Source of the DNA: Symbiodinium sp. CCMP2592
Lineage: Eukaryota > Sar > Dinophyceae > Suessiales > Symbiodiniaceae
Reading direction: 5' to 3'
Length of the DNA: 64,000 bases
NCBI GenBank assembly: GCA_905221615.1
Contig: CAJNDT010005880.1
Span: 1,440,001-1,504,000 of the forward strand
Positions 43,312-56,536 of this stretch are shown piece by piece (the stretch's first letter is position 1; every line of letters begins with the position of its first letter). The notes under the pieces are model-generated. The model did no database searches. It was given only the letters and a program-made list of their open reading frames with translations, and was not told where the DNA came from. Made by a program: the position numbers and the translations under genes.

Positions 43312-43512
43312 CCTCCCTCTCCCTCTCCCTCTCCCTCTCCCTCTCGCTCTCGCTCTCTCGCTCTCTCGCTCTCTCGCTCTCTCGCTCTCTCGCTCTCTCG
43401 CTCTCTCGCTCTCTCGCTCTCTCGCTCTCTCGCTCTCTCGCTCTCTCGCGCTCTCGCGCTCTCGCGCTCTCGCGCTCTCGCGCTCTCGCGCTCTCGCGCT
43501 CTCGCTCTCTCG

Positions 43513-43544
<32 letters not shown>
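43312..43544. repeat. (CTCTCG)n/(CTCTCC)n pyrimidine-rich satellite
   Basis: About 230 bases pass from CTCCCT units to CTCTCG units, then CGCGCTCT variants, and finally pure CT. It reads Ser/Leu/Ala on + and Arg/Glu on minus; both frames are artefacts. Confidence 0.95.
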
Positions 43545-44139
43545 GTTGCCGGGATGTGTGGTGCCTGCGGAGCCCTGAGAGGACTTGGCCTCCCTGGGCC
43601 TGGTGCGGGGCATCTTCGAGTCGACGCTTGGCTTGCTTCGAGGTTGAGGTCCTTCAAGGACTTGGGACGTAGGGGAGCTTCAATTTCGGTCAATACCTGC
43701 TGCAGCGGAGTTTTACGCAGAGGCGAAGGTGCAAAGTTGGAGATGATCGCTGATAAAAGATGATGAGAGTGCCTGCAGGCGAGCTGGGCTTTCGGATGCT
43801 CCTACTGTTGGGCCCGTTTGTTTAGCCGAATCCCCAATGCCAACAGCAAACGCTGCAACTGGTGGTGGATGGCTCTCGGAATTTAGATGGATGTGTCGGC
43901 CTTCTTCTTCTTAATGGGATTGACCGGACTAGCTGGATCGCTTCGTCTTTGCTCAAGCCGATGCCGGTCAGGTACTGTAACATCCGGGAGTCGAGCTCAG
44001 GGATGGGCAGACCTGCCGGGTTGGAAGTTCGCTTGGATTCCGAGTGGGTTTTGTAGGGTTTTGACGAAAACCGAAAACCGACACGGCCAAATCAGATTGA
44101 AAGCCTTTTTAATTGAAGGGATCGCATGGGTCAAGCACG

Positions 44140-46044
44140 CTGCAGTGCTCAGGGTCTTCGCTCTCCCCTCCGGCTTCCTGGCCGACAAGCTGTCCGGAGC
44201 CCGAGAGCTCTGAGAGCTTCAGAGGCAAATCAGAACAACTGAGACTCTGAGAGTGGGCGCCCTATGAGGCCAAGACCGCTGCTGGTGTGGCTCGGGGCGG
44301 TGGTCTGGGCCGCCGCGCTGGTCGGGGTCACCTTCTCCCCAAGCCTCTCCTGGATGGTCTTCTTCAGAGCCACCTGGAGCACGTGGTCTGGGGAAAGGCC
44401 TGGTCACGGGGCTTCCTGCATCCCGAGGCTCTGAATGGTGTCGGCTTGGGCATCGTGCAGCCGCTGCTGTTCAGCTTAGTCGCTGACAAGAGCGAAGCCC
44501 ATGGCAGGAAGCTGAGACTCGGAGAGACTGCAAGAGATGGTCAATGGTCACCACTTCTTTCCTTTCCTTCGTAGCTTAGATTCCTGACAGGCCGTGGCAG
44601 AGCCTTCGGCTTCTTGCAGTTTTCCGGAAACGTGGGGCAAACAGAGCCTTGACCGCCTGGCAAAAAAACGGAGGACCTTGCAGCACGCACCGCGGCTTAA
44701 GCCGAGTTCTGAGGCCTTCACGGCTTTGGCCACCGGCATCGCGACCTATCAGATTATGTCGATCGCGGGATGGCAGAGCCTCGTCTGACATGAATTGCAT
44801 AGCACGAGGCCAGCTGTCAAGCCGCAGCTCATCCCAACCTGCTGAGTTCCAGGTTTGCTCTGCTGATCGTGGCCGTTCTCAGTGCAGTTGTGGGCACTCT
44901 ATGCGTGCTTCTGGCGCGGCAGGGGATCAGCAAAGGAAGTGCCCCTGCTCTTCACCTCTTGAAGTGCAGGTTAGTGACCACCGCGAGAAGGACTCTCGGA
45001 GCATGGTGGCCATCATTTGTGAAGAGACGCGCGCTCCCTAAAAGAGGGGGGGGGGCAGGGTCCGTTAGAAGCGCCGCCACTCCCGGGGACCCTGGAGGCC
45101 GAAGCTTCGGCACATCGTCTGCCTCCCAACCTTCATCATCATCATCGGCCAAGGACGGAAACCTAGCGGCGAAGCGGCGAAGATCCTGCAAGCCTCTTCA
45201 CTCGGAACCCATGTTTTCAAGGAGTCTTTGGCACTGCGCCGTGGTTTGCCTTCAGCTATCTCACCATGTGGCTGGAGCTGAACTGTTTCGAGCATTCGCA
45301 GGCCTGAGAGCATCCGTGTGTTACTTCAGGTAGCTGCTGTGACTTTGTTTGGGCAAGGCTGCTGCCATCATCGCCTGCTTTAACATCGGAGGGGCCCTGT
45401 CTGGGATTGTAGGAGGCAGAGCGCTGCTGGGTCTTCTTGGTGCCGACGGACCGACCGACCGTTCCTGCAGGTGTGCTTTTGGACATCGTCGCGCGGCGCT
45501 TCCCGGATCACGGCCCACCAGGACTCCCGTGAGGCTCACAAGGCTACCAGGGCGATACGAAGCTCGTGCTGTTCAGAAATGTCAACAAAGCCAGATGCTG
45601 TTGAGAGGACTTGCACAAGTGGCCGTTTTCCTATCCTTGCCGCTCTTCGCCACAATCCTTTTTGGCCTCGGCACCCTTGCTGAAGATTGTCCGACATGGT
45701 TTTGAGCTCTTCATGTGTGGTTGGGTTGAGGCGGCTTGGACCACAAGAGCCCCAGTACCTTCATAGTCTTTGCCATGATTTTCATGGTGACCGGCACCAT
45801 GATTTCTTGGTGCATGGTGATGAACAACAAGATGTTCAGCGACATCGTCCCCAAGGAGTCCTACAGCTATGTCTTCGCCCTGGACCGGGCGGTCGAAGGC
45901 CTTGGGGCTGGGGCCCGGGCTCGCATAGTCGCGCATAGCCGCTTGCCTGGGACTCGAAGGCACCCTGGGAGCCTTGGGCCAACCGATCGTTGGCTGGCTC
46001 ACGGACGCTTGGAGAAAAAGACCTCATCCACACGCTACTGGTAG
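44140..46044 (+). CDS. Major facilitator superfamily transporter (multi-exon)
   Basis: Exon pieces follow the MFS order. 44149-44208 (VFALPSGFLADKLSGAR) resembles the conserved G-x-L-A-D loop after TM2. 44275-44375 (LVWLGAVVWAAALVGVTFSP) gives TM3. 44415-44510 (LNGVGLGIVQPLLFSLVADK) is TM4, with the family-like loop into TM5 at 44603-44640 (FGFLQFSGNVG). 44718-44770 (FTALATGIATYQIM) and 44851-44925 (FALLIVAVLSAVVGTLCVLL) give TM5-6. 45221-45300 (VFGTAPWFAFSYLTMWLE) starts the second half. 45355-45415 (AAIIACFNIGGALSGIVGG) and 45475-45522 (LLDIVARRFPDHGPP) are the TM8-9 loop. 45606-45700 (VAVFLSLPLFATILFGLGTL), 45755-45890 (TFIVFAMIFMVTGTMISWCM, then MFSDIVPKESYSYVFALDRA) and 45940-46030 (GTLGALGQPIVGWLTDAW) complete it. 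Substrate unknown. The N-terminal helix exons, probably 43.86-44.14 kb, are unresolved. Confidence 0.82.
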
Positions 46045-48600
46045 CATGTGCCTGCAGCTTGAAGCGGCCGTAGCACGGATCAAAGAGGCGAACCGTCGAG
46101 CGTGCGCAGCCGTTGTAATCAACGAGGCAAAAAACGAAAAGTTGCTGGAGGGCACGTTGCTCGTGACTACTGACTAGTGCTGAGTTTATAAATCACTCGG
46201 TCCGCGAGATTCTTATCATGGGTGTGGTAATTCTCAAGCCTCAGACTGCACCCGTGCAGCCTCTCAACGCATTTCCCCACAGCAGGAGCGTATGGGAGCG
46301 TCATTGTCACAAGAAGCAAAAAGAACTGAAACTGTACCTGCTGTAATCCTGAAGGCACGGGTTCCAGGATTAGGGTTCCAGGGGCTGAGGTAAATCTCAG
46401 ACGCTGTTGTTACTCCCCAACCACCCCGTTCCACTCGAAGCACTCCGAAGAAAGCACAACGTAAGAACAACATGGGGCGCATGAACACGCGTGCACCAAG
46501 TCATGATGCAATGCTACTAGTGTCTGCCTGAGGATGAAATTTTCCATTTCAATGCAGAAAAGGCCAACTCACAGGACGTCGGGAGCAAGCGATTCGAGTG
46601 AGTATGCCTCATACCGTTGCTCTCTGACTGCTTGGAAACACCCTGAAGGATTGCTCTCCAGACAATGCCATGAAGCTGGGCAAGGGGATTTTCCTAGTCT
46701 CGGCTGTGGCATTTTCTGTGTGCTTCGTGGCAGCATTCGTGCCTTCCGGTGCTTCATGGCTTTCGCATGCTTTCGCCTTTCTCGCACAGCTTTCAGTGCG
46801 TGGAAGTTTTGAGTCTGAGCTTGTACGCGCAAAGGCTTCATGTTCTACGGCGTGGGGCACTACACCTACCCCAGGGACTCATTGTAGGGACTGTTGATCG
46901 GCGGCTTGTCAGTGCAGCCGAAGTTGTCATAAAGCCATTGAGCCCTGGAGGATCGCCGGATCGCCTCTCACAGGCGGATTCCCAGCAAAGGCTCCTCTGA
47001 GAGCGATGGGCAGGAGAAGTGAGGACTTTCAAGTCTACGCCGAAGAGACGTTTGGTTCGTTCTTTTGCGTAGAGTGGGGCTGAGTGGCAATGACTGGGCC
47101 TCTCATCCGACTGGGCTGTGCCTGGGTCTTCCAAAGTCGCGCACCCTGGTCCAGCACGGAATACAGATTTGCAAGCCACCCTTCCGCGTGGGCGCTTACA
47201 GGCTTTTCAAGGGATTAATTCGTCTGCCCCCCCACAGAGGCCAGGCAGGACGGCACGTCAGCCATTTTTCAGCACCGGTACGTAAAGGCCTGCTTCGGTC
47301 AGCCATGCTATGCCAGGCAGCAGGCGCCGGGTGAAATGTACAGCAACGTAGGGTCACCCAGAGGATTCTCCCATTTGCAGAGGCGGGCCCGAGCTCAGCC
47401 AGATCAGATTTCTCGACGTTTTGGCATCTTGACATTTTGACCTCTGCATTCGGGGAGCACAGGGCCTTCAAGCGCGAAGGCGCGGGCCTAAACATTGTGA
47501 GCTTCGTGCGAGTCTTTGAGTCGAAAACATTGCGTGCGAGAGCGCAGCTAAAAGCGTGGACAAGTATCGGCAGCGAGCTTCGCGTTTTTGCGCTGTAGGC
47601 AGTGCCCTGCAGGCCTTACCCCAAAGCCGCGATGCGAGTCGTCACAGTGACTTGAGCACAGTGTGCCACAGACTGAAAAACGAGATCCTCATGCATGAAC
47701 CTGCTTTGCAACTCTGTGGTTCGCGACTGTTACCCGGATCTGTGGTCGCTGTGCAGACGGATTGAATTCGCGCGTGGGTGCTGCTCCGAAGCCAGAGGTC
47801 TTCAGAGGCGGTGAACCACTCACGTAGTTTTAGGTAGCGTGGGCGAACTGCAATTCTTCGGATGACTTGAAAACTGTTCGGAATTTAGTGATGTGCGAGG
47901 TTTAGCTATGCGGGGTGCAGTGCCCAGTAAAGCCCTTTGTCAGAGAGAGGCCAGCAAGTGCCTTTGTGTCGTTTCTGTCGTGGCCTCGGCGTGTCGGCTT
48001 TAAGGCAGCGAAGGGAAGAATGCCAGCTACTTTGAGGAGAGTCAAGTGGACGTCGTGGCCAGATCGGCGAAGTTTCACTCCGCTCCCCACCGCCACCCTC
48101 CCTCCCAGAGCCTTCTGCGACGGTTTTCAGGGTGCTCGAACGTCCGGGCATCGGCTGCTCTGAACTTGTAAGTCCTACGATCGAGGGCAGCTGATCATCC
48201 CAGGCCGTCTTGCAATAGATGCCTCTGCCTACGGTCTAAACCATGGCAGAGGAGCATCCGCCTCGGTCCAGCCCGAAGCGTACAGCAGTCGCACGGTTCT
48301 GTAAAGCAGCCAGGATGCACTCGGGTCCCTCTGGGGCGAATTGCGGGAACTAGCAAGCACGGGTGCCCTGCAAGTGAACCGCAGGATGCTGTTGCCGCTG
48401 CCGAGACGCGATCTCGAAGAAATCGCAGGCAGGCTCTAGAGCTCGAAGGAGGTCTGCGAGTTGGCCATGCTTTCAGCAGCTTCGCCAGGCCCCGAGAAGC
48501 TGGTGCTCCTCAGCTGGACAACGGGCGCGCCGGCAGATCCAAGCCCCCCAGCTGCAATTCCGAAGTCCTTCGCCGCGTTCGCCAGCTGCTTCTGCACGGC
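46045..48600. other. Mostly unassigned; one exon-like segment
   Basis: Nothing recognised over 2.5 kb. A short Met-started frame at 46670 (MKLGKGIFLVSAVAFSVCFV) resembles a signal peptide but has no supporting continuation. Near 48314-48439 a frame reads LGSLWGELRELASTGALQVN, then LPLPRRDLEEIAGRL and a stop, which looks like a real terminal exon of an unknown gene. Confidence 0.3.
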
Positions 48601-48629
48601 TACGTGCAGCTGAGAGAATGCTCACATGC

Positions 48630-48858
48630 CGCGCGCGCGCGTGTGTGTGTCTGTGTCTGTGTCTGTGTCTGTGTCTGTGTCTGTGTCTGTGTCTGTGTCT
48701 GTGTCTGTGTCTGTGTGTGTCTGTGTGTGTGTCTGTGTGTGTGTGTGTGTGTGTCTGTGTGTGTGTGTCTGTGTGTGTGTCTGTGTGTCTGTGTGTGTGT
48801 CTGTGTGTGTGTCTGCGTCTGTGTCTCTGTGTGTGTCTATGTGTGTGTGTGTCTATGT

Positions 48859-48896
<38 letters not shown>

Positions 48897-48908
48897 CTGT
48901 GTGTGTGT
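48630..48908. repeat. (TGTGTC)n/(TG)n microsatellite, about 280 bp
   Basis: GCGC start, then regular GTGTCT hexamers changing to GT runs with scattered CT. It reads Cys/Val or Ser/Val in all + frames. It directly precedes the glycosyltransferase gene region. Confidence 0.95.
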
Positions 48909-48910
48909 TG

Positions 48911-51100
48911 AGCTAGACGTGCGCAGTTGGTCGAACAGCGATATGATCAGATCATGTTTTCTAGGATGCTGCAGAGCGGCATCCCTGTGCTTCTGTTGGT
49001 CCTTTGGCGAATTAGCTCGCGCTGCTTTGCGACCGCACTGGCTCGAGGCGAGAAAGGCAGCCGCACAGCCATCGCGGTCAACCTGGCGCTGTCCATTCGC
49101 AAGCACGCGGGGGCCTTGGCCGTGTGCGCAGAATTGGCTACTCAAAAGCAGGCGATGCAGTGATGATTCCGGCCTTGTCCTTTCGCCGAGGCTCCTCACC
49201 TGGAGCGTCGTTTCGCTTACATCTCCATGGATGCAGTGGCCCACAAGGTGCCCCTGGAGTGAGTTGAAACCGTACGAGCGCATTGATCCACTTCCCTGTT
49301 CAGTTGAGAGTACCGCCTTGATATCGCTGCCTTGCACCATGATTGTAGCAATTGCAGCAGCTTCAATGTGATTGCTTGAACGGTGGCGCTGTGATCCTCC
49401 GGTTTGTACCCGAAAGTTGTCCAGACTTTGTTGCCCCTTTTCAGATGATGACCATCACCAATGCGTCTCTGTTTCCGTTGCTTCCCCATGTAGCGCCACG
49501 AGGGGTTGGCAGAGTCGACGCAGCTTGTCTTTGAGGAATTGCAGAGGCCCTTTAGGAATCATCTGAGCTATGAAGCTAAGCACGTGACAGGGGCAACGCT
49601 GCGCACCGCTCCGAAAAGTGCAGCATCACGCGATGCAAGCAACCACCGACTCCAGACTGTAGCTTCCAAAGCAGGGCTGACTAGACGCGCCAAACAGACG
49701 TTGAGGTCAGAATCCCGAAGGGAAGGAACAGAACGTCACTTCCATTTAAGGAGTGTGCGAACGCTCTGCTGGAAACACATCTTACCATATATGGGGTCCA
49801 TCACTGCAAGGACTTCTGTGGCAAGGGTCGCAAGGGCTTGCCGAGCACGCAATCCGATATTCGAGGCGCTCCGAGCCGTTCTCGGGAAACGATGGGTCAA
49901 AAGGAGGGTATAGAGTATAGGGGTTCCTTCAAGAGGCCTGGATGCAAAAATATCGGGCAGTATAGAATATAGGGGTTCAATATCTGTATGGGTTTGTTCT
50001 ACAAGGGCTTCGGCGGAAGACTAAGACTGAGAGCGAGCTCGTCTCCAGGTCATGCAGGAGTACGGTTTCAACTCCGTGCTGTGCGAGGTGCGGCTCTAGA
50101 CTCGGTAGACGGTTTCTTGACAGGGATAGGAGCGACAATAGTTCTGCTACTTCTATACAAGATACAAGATGTGCATCGGCTTTTTCGACTTTCTGGCAGT
50201 TTTCGTGGTTGCGTCGCCTGCTACGCACCGACATCAGGCGGGACCATGCCGCTCCAAGGATCTGAAAGATGACATCTGGAAGATGCGCGGCTTGGCTTGG
50301 CAATTGCGGTAGCATGCGCGGGTCTTTCTTCTAAACTCTTAGGACTCTGTGCACGGCACCGGTGAAGGCAACAACACTACCACTGAGGTGGCGCTGTGTC
50401 CGTGTGTGCGCGCCGAGGATGGTACTTGATGCTCACGCTCACGGACTTTGGGCTGCGCGTGCTTGTGGTGGACGCTGACATCGTCTTCTTGGGTGACCCG
50501 ACAAAGGCTGGCCAATTTTGCGGGAAACCAGGCATTGTCGGTGCAGAGGCCAAGCAGTTCAGACTCGGATCGAGCAGCCATTCTCAATTGGATGTGGCGT
50601 CAGCGGGGGTTTCACTCGCAACAAGAAGATCAGCCAGGGCCCTTTCGGCAAACTTGCGACAGCCTCGACTCAATCAATGATGTGCTGGTAGGAATTCTTC
50701 GGGGACGCTGACATGGAGGCAGCTTGGCCTGAGCTGGCCTGAGCTAGAGAGCCGATGCGACTTCTCCGGTCCAATGACCGGGCAGCTTTCAGCTACTGGT
50801 ATGAAGGTTGCGGGTGACCTTGCAAGAGAGCTCGGAGGTGATGACCGACCACTTTTTCCCGGCGAAGCACCTTTGGGAGCCCTGGGTGCGCGTGGAGGCT
50901 CGGGCTGGCGCAACTTGGGGCATGGGGCAAATCGACACAAACATGAAACACTGTCACACGGTGATATCGGGATGACTCTCATCACTGCTGCAAATCGGGA
51001 GGACCACATCAACACTGGTTTCGTGCTCGTCAAGCCGACTCGGGCAATACGCGACTTGGCAGACCTATAGTTGTACTTGCATGAGGAGCGAAGCTTCGGA
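48911..51100 (+). CDS. Nucleotide-diphospho-sugar glycosyltransferase, GT77-like (partial reconstruction)
   Basis: GT77-type enzymes transfer pentoses or galactose in the Golgi to cell-wall or glycoprotein acceptors, using a metal-binding DxD motif. Pieces on +: 48926-49110 ([20 protein letters not shown], possibly a membrane anchor); 49212-49255 ([16 protein letters not shown]), matching the strand before the variable region; 50058-50090 ([10 protein letters not shown]); 50260-50310 ([13 protein letters not shown]); exon 50418-50506 ([20 protein letters not shown], then IVFLGDPTK), where D-A-D is the metal-binding motif; and 50996-51065 ([20 protein letters not shown]), equivalent to the N-T/S-G-F strand of the family. 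Later fragments at 51145-51180 (DFLDENWLSEQG) and 51237-51330 may belong to it. The 3' end is unresolved. Classification rests on the DxD context and strand order. Confidence 0.58.
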
Positions 51101-54100
51101 AACCTGTCTCTCGGGACTCGGGACATGCTGAGGGTTTCTCATTGCAGACTTTTTGGACGAGAATTGGCTCTCCGAGCAGGGAGGTGCGCAGCATGGTGTC
51201 GAATCAGTTTGATTCAATAATCACATCAGTTTTAAGTTGTTTGCACTGGAGCATCAGCACCCTGCTTCTGCCTGTCTGCTGCCCAAGGAAGCTGCGACAT
51301 GTTTGCAATGCAAGTCGCCCAGAGTCTCCCGACTTCTCAACCCCCATCAACTGGTCGGGCACAACATGACTATACGAAATATACTTAACTTACAGTTTTG
51401 GCTTGCCACTTGTCTTAAGCTGCACGCAGCAGGTGTGCGACGCGACGGCATGGCCATCCCCTCAAACGCTAGCAAGCCAAGAGAAGTCGTGTGGGATGCG
51501 TCTGTGGCTGAGGATCAACGCGTCTTTAACCACTTCATCGCAGGGGGCCCAGGCGGCCAAGGCCAAGGAAGCCTTCGAATCAGGACTTTCTCTGAGCTGT
51601 GCGCTGTGGAATGTATGAGGTGCGGCGCATGAACGCTGACATCCCTTTAGTTGCGGCGCTCTGAGAGGGCTGCTCTGCCCCTCGACGTGGTGAAAGCTCC
51701 CCGGCCCATTTGCCCTGGCCTAGGTGGGGCGCTACGATGACAAGATCTTCGGACGGCCACAAAGCATTGTGCCTGCCTGGCCATGGAGACAGGCAGAGCT
51801 CAGACAGTACGGCAGCTCTGTGGAGATCCAAGTTTCAACTTGCGCAGCCGTGCAGGCTTCCATTCGGATCTTGGCAGTGCCCTCAATTTTCGCTCCACGC
51901 TCCAGAGAGCAAACGTAGCCATGGCAGCTCGGAGGACCCAGCACGAATCGCACACGGCATGAACTTCTTCTGGCGCCGAGCGCACTTGCTTGACCCAAAG
52001 GCGGGCCAAGCTTTGCGGTGTTGCAAGGGGGGATCTGGAGTCAGGTCTTTGTTTTTCACACCTCACAATTGTGGCAGCCACCTACGGCACATTTCATCCC
52101 ATGCTGGCAGATTTCGAGATGCTTCCGGCTCCGTGTGCTCAGAAGAAGCCGAATCTTTGGTTCGGATGTCCTTCACCGAGTTTCCATGATGTGTCCAGGC
52201 CGGACAACATGCCCACTCGTCTTAACCTGCCTTGCAAAGCCGTAGAATGGCAACATTGAAAAGGATTTTCATCCATGACATGGAGTGAGGGTTGGCAGGC
52301 TGGGCACTTGAAAGCGATGGGTCTCTATAGGTGCGAAACTGCTGCTGGCGATAACGGCACGTCACCAACCAATGCTGAGCGTGAAGATACAGTAGTCAAT
52401 AGTAGTCAATAGCCAATAGCCGTTGCACAATTATGTCGGGAAGGCAGGACCCGACTGGTAATTACAAACAGCTCAAGCCAAAAATGTGGCATTACCAATG
52501 TGCGTCGTCTTGCGCGTGGCGATACTGCAACCAGCGGTTGCTTTACACGTAGTTGCGAAGCATGTATAGAGCATGCTGAGCGTCGTAAAATCACTAACAT
52601 CGTCGTCGAATTGGATGCGGCCACGAAGGTACTGTGTCTGTTGCAGAGTCTTGGTATGTGGATTCTGAAGGATTTCGCTGCTCCTGGCAGTTGCGAGTTC
52701 TGCTTGAGCTGTGCTCCCGCACAGCATGGTGTGGCAATTCTGTGGAATACATCATGTGGAAGAATTCGGAAATCCAGCTTTCATGCGCCGCCCGACATGA
52801 TAACACGGTCAAGGCTTATGTCTGCCATCTTCTATATGGATTTCGATTTTGACGTGGGCCCCGCATCCAACGGCAGTTCACGACAACTGCTTTGTTGCCT
52901 CGCTGATGATTTCAATGCCTGCGTCGGCGCATCGAGCGTTGCTCATCATTACGTATTCGGTGTCTGGTTTTTCCCGCTGGCTCGTAGACTCACCCGCTCA
53001 GATCCATGCCCAGAAGAGGGGGATGGTCGGCACCTGAACCTGTGCGACTCAGATTGGTCAGCTCCCGGCTGTGGCGCATGTCAATGGCGCCGACCCGAAG
53101 GCACAGCCCAATCTGCGAAATCGCGATGCTTGGGTTCCAGTCAGTTGGCCATGTATGGCAGGAGTATTTCTTGCGTGACCGACAGGCCCCCAAGTTCGCA
53201 AAATGTGCGTTTGGCGGGGAGGGTTGGTTCAGGGCCTTCCGGGCAATTCCTTGCCTCGCGCACTCCCCGCGATCTGTTTCCAGTTCTGAGCCTTGCAGCC
53301 CAGGTTTGGTTCCTGGACGACTGGCACGAGCGGATCAATTCCTCCGTCCGGCCTGGAGCCAAGCAGCCAATACTTCAGCCAGAATGGCCAGGTGCTTCGC
53401 AGTCCCTGAGAGGTTCCTCATGTACGACCACCCCGGCGGCCAAAGCCTGCAGGGCGACTTTTCCGCCTTGTCTGCTGCCGTGGAGGCTTTCGCTTCTCTG
53501 CATGAGGGAGATCGCCAGCACAACAACGGATGTGGTTGGTTGCCTGGCAGGTCGCGAAAATGCTGAGGCGACGACTCGTGCTTCCCGACACCATGAACTG
53601 CCCGAGCCTCAGCCAACCACTCCGACGGACTCAGGATGCACCGGAGGGTGGATCGGCTAGCTTTTGACAGGCCGCAATGCTCCATCGTACCATGCGTGGA
53701 GCCTGAACATCACGGTGCAGGGTGAGACCGAGAGCCCAAGCCCAAAGGGAGGAGGAGGGAAGGTTCCCAATGCTCACATGGTAGTGCACTACAGTAAGGT
53801 GGGAACTGCACCTTCGATTATTTTTCCTGGGCGACATGGCTGCATCGTCGCTCTGGGGTTTTTCTTGTACAGGCTACGGCTACGAGCGATCGAAGGGCCA
53901 CAAAGGAGTGCAGTGGAACGATGCTGAGGCAAAGAACCTTCTGGATGCGCATGTCGGCTTTGTGATCGAGCTCCTGCCTGAGAGAGTGTGGCACTCCGAG
54001 ACCGAAGCATCCGCTGATCATCCGCTGCCTTCTTTGGAGGTCTGGTGTGCGGAAGACACCCGAGTTTCTGCAGCTCGTGGAGGACGGCCCGGTACAGGGT

Positions 54101-56150
54101 GTTGTTACTTGTCACCATGACAAGCTTTTGATGTACATTGAGAAGCTTTCTGTGTACAGCGTCAAGCTAACATGAGTTCACCATGACAGTTCATCATGAC
54201 GACCATGCTTTAGACTTTCATGGTGACTTAAATCTTGGCCAGTCATCAGGGCGCGACCAGCAGTTGAACATGCCGGCTGCCTCGTACTTGCAATCACGCT
54301 GCACCATCTAGACGACGCCCGTCTGTCAATTCTGCACCCACACATGTCTCCGACTTCCTGTGTCGCTGCAAGCGTCCCTTGATTTCCCGTGTCTTGTCTG
54401 GTGGCTTGTGGTGGTGATGGCCGTCACTGAAGTTTGCAGGACTCTTCGATGAGTCTGCCACCAATTTCAGCCTTGCTCTCAGTTGCACAGCAGCGGCACA
54501 CTTGCAGATAGTTCCAGCATGCCTGGAGTGGCTCTCCGCAATTTTGCCAGTGTTGTTGGCTTCCCTGTGCGCGGACTTACCAGCTACTAAGCCTCCGGGT
54601 TGGCATCAGTTCTGCCAAGTGCCGCGTAAATTTCAATCCCCTGCATGTGGAACTGGCACCGGATTGACACTTCGAGGCGTGGCCGCGCCGGGAACGCCAA
54701 GGTGGGGCAGCAACGGTGGAAGTTGAAGGATTTGACAGGAATCTGTGTGTCTTCTGAGCTCTGAGAACTGCCAGGCAATACTGCAAAGTGGTTGCAGCAA
54801 GTGGCGCCCGAAGCAGTCGCAGTGGCTCATGTGGCGGAGGACATCTTGCAGGTACCTTCTTACAAGCTCTGACCATAACCCTTTGTCTGCTTGCAGTCCC
54901 GCCTTTTGTTGTGCCAGGTGCGCGCTGCTCTGCGGCAAGCGCTTTATGCGTCTGTCCTGGCCCTACCCATGTTTCGAGGATGCACTTCGAGCACTTGTTG
55001 CATCGCTTCCGCTGGAACCCAAGCCTGCAGCCCAAGGAATGGGATTCGATGACCTGCATCTTCCAGCAGTTCCCCCACCAGGATGGGAATTGAGAGATGT
55101 TGAAGTTGTCAGTGGCTCACAAGTACACACTTTCATTGGTTTGCTGCGGAATGGGCACGACCGAAGCCCAACCTAATCATGCCGTAGAGACTGAGTGTCG
55201 GCACCCGTGCCACCTCTCGTCTGGCCTTGACCCCAAGCCTGCCGGCAGGTGAACGTTTGCCGCGACGATCGATTTGTGTCACGGTTTGGCAAGGGACCGG
55301 GATGTGTTGGGGCATTTGCAACATGTATGCCTCGAAGTTTTCAGCTCCTGTTGGCAACTCCCTTGTCGGGTGACCCGGAGGAGCACAGTGTGATCCTGCG
55401 CCCGGGCAGGTGCGGTGCTTCTGTGATGGCTCCTGCTTATTCCTTGGGAAGCCTTGGGAGGCGGCCTGTGGCTTTCATGGCTTCAACTGCTGCGCCGGGC
55501 CCGGAGGGAGAGCCCGGTGCTGGGAGGGCCTCCCGCGGCGTGCCCGAGGCATGTCCTTCTGGGGTTACTCTGAGAAGTTGGAGATCTTCACTGGCGCGCG
55601 CTGGGACCGGCGGTGGTCCGAGATAGTCCGAGTCTCAGACTAGAGGCTCAGAGCAGCGTTTCTGTCTTGCGAGGACCTGCCCTGCAACTGTGGCCTCGGG
55701 GAGAGCTGTGTCCAGACCAAAGAGCACAAGGCAGAACAGGCTTTTCCACGAGGCACGCAGTTTGGCCTCAAACTCCAGCAGCTCAGATCGACCGGGAAGA
55801 CCAACAGTACATTCGGCATTGCTGCCGGTCACCTAGAACATCATCAGAGCCTCCAAGGCCAGGAGATGTCTTGGGCTTCGTACCTGCCGATGGCCAGGTG
55901 CACATCAATTGGAGCCGAAGCCGCAGGCCCGCGACCCTTTGCCTTTGCCATCCTTTGCCTTCGGTATAGGCGGCCAAACAGAGAGAACACGCTGAGGAGC
56001 ATTGCATGTTGGTGCCGGAGCAGCAGCCAATGACCATCTATGGTGACTCCCACTTCTACTCGCGGCTTGCCCGGCATAGCTGATACCGTTGTGGTCCAGG
56101 CATAGATGCTGTGACATCAAATTGCCAGCAAGCAAGGTCCTATCTGCTGT
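51101..56150. other. Unassigned region with several coding-like segments
   Basis: Possible 3' exons of the glycosyltransferase lie up to about 51640. Farther on, + strand segments with protein-like composition are 53695-53800 (WSLNITVQGETESPSPKGGG), 53870-53995 (GYGYERSKGHKGVQWNDAEA, then VGFVIELLPERVWH), 54434-54580, 55015-55150 (MGFDDLHLPAVPPPGWELRD), and a Cys/Trp-rich piece at 55410-55625 (CFCDGSCLFLGKPWEAACGF). I cannot assign any to a family or decide how many genes they represent. The long plus frame at 52500-53660 shifts between several candidate exons and is not one protein. Confidence 0.3.
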
Positions 56151-56282
56151 GACTTGGCTCTACGGGGCGAGATGCCGCAATGCCGAAGAGCGATCACGGG
56201 CATGAGCTCGCAAATCTAAGGAATGACTTCATTGACGGCCCAGCTCTCAGAAAATGGTTCCCAGTTTGGGATTGTTCTGCAG

Positions 56283-56345
56283 TCTGGTCTGTCTGTGTTT
56301 CTGTCTGTGTGTCTGTCTGTGTGTCTGTCTGTGTGTCTGTCTGTG

Positions 56346-56376
<31 letters not shown>

Positions 56377-56377
56377 G

Positions 56378-56433
<56 letters not shown>

Positions 56434-56452
56434 CTGTCTGTCTGTCCTGTCA

Positions 56453-56534
<82 letters not shown>
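56283..56534. repeat. (TCTG)n then (TC)n microsatellite
   Basis: TGTGTCTG units turn into uninterrupted TCTG units, then a pure TC run of about 30 repeats ending at 56534. Open frames here (Cys/Leu/Ser/Val on +, Arg/Glu/Thr/Asp on minus) are repeat artefacts. Confidence 0.95.

Positions 56535-56536
<2 letters not shown>

Noticed and set aside
43122-43693. Arg/Glu-rich minus frames
   Set aside because: Repeat artefacts of the CTCTCG satellite.
48604-49371. 255-aa plus ORF beginning in Cys/Val repeats
   Set aside because: Its first half is the TG microsatellite. Only the later part overlaps glycosyltransferase candidate exons, in a different frame.
52500-53660. 386-aa plus ORF as a single protein
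   Set aside because: It has no recognisable domain, and overlapping frames hold equally plausible short exons. In this window long ORFs do not follow exon structure.
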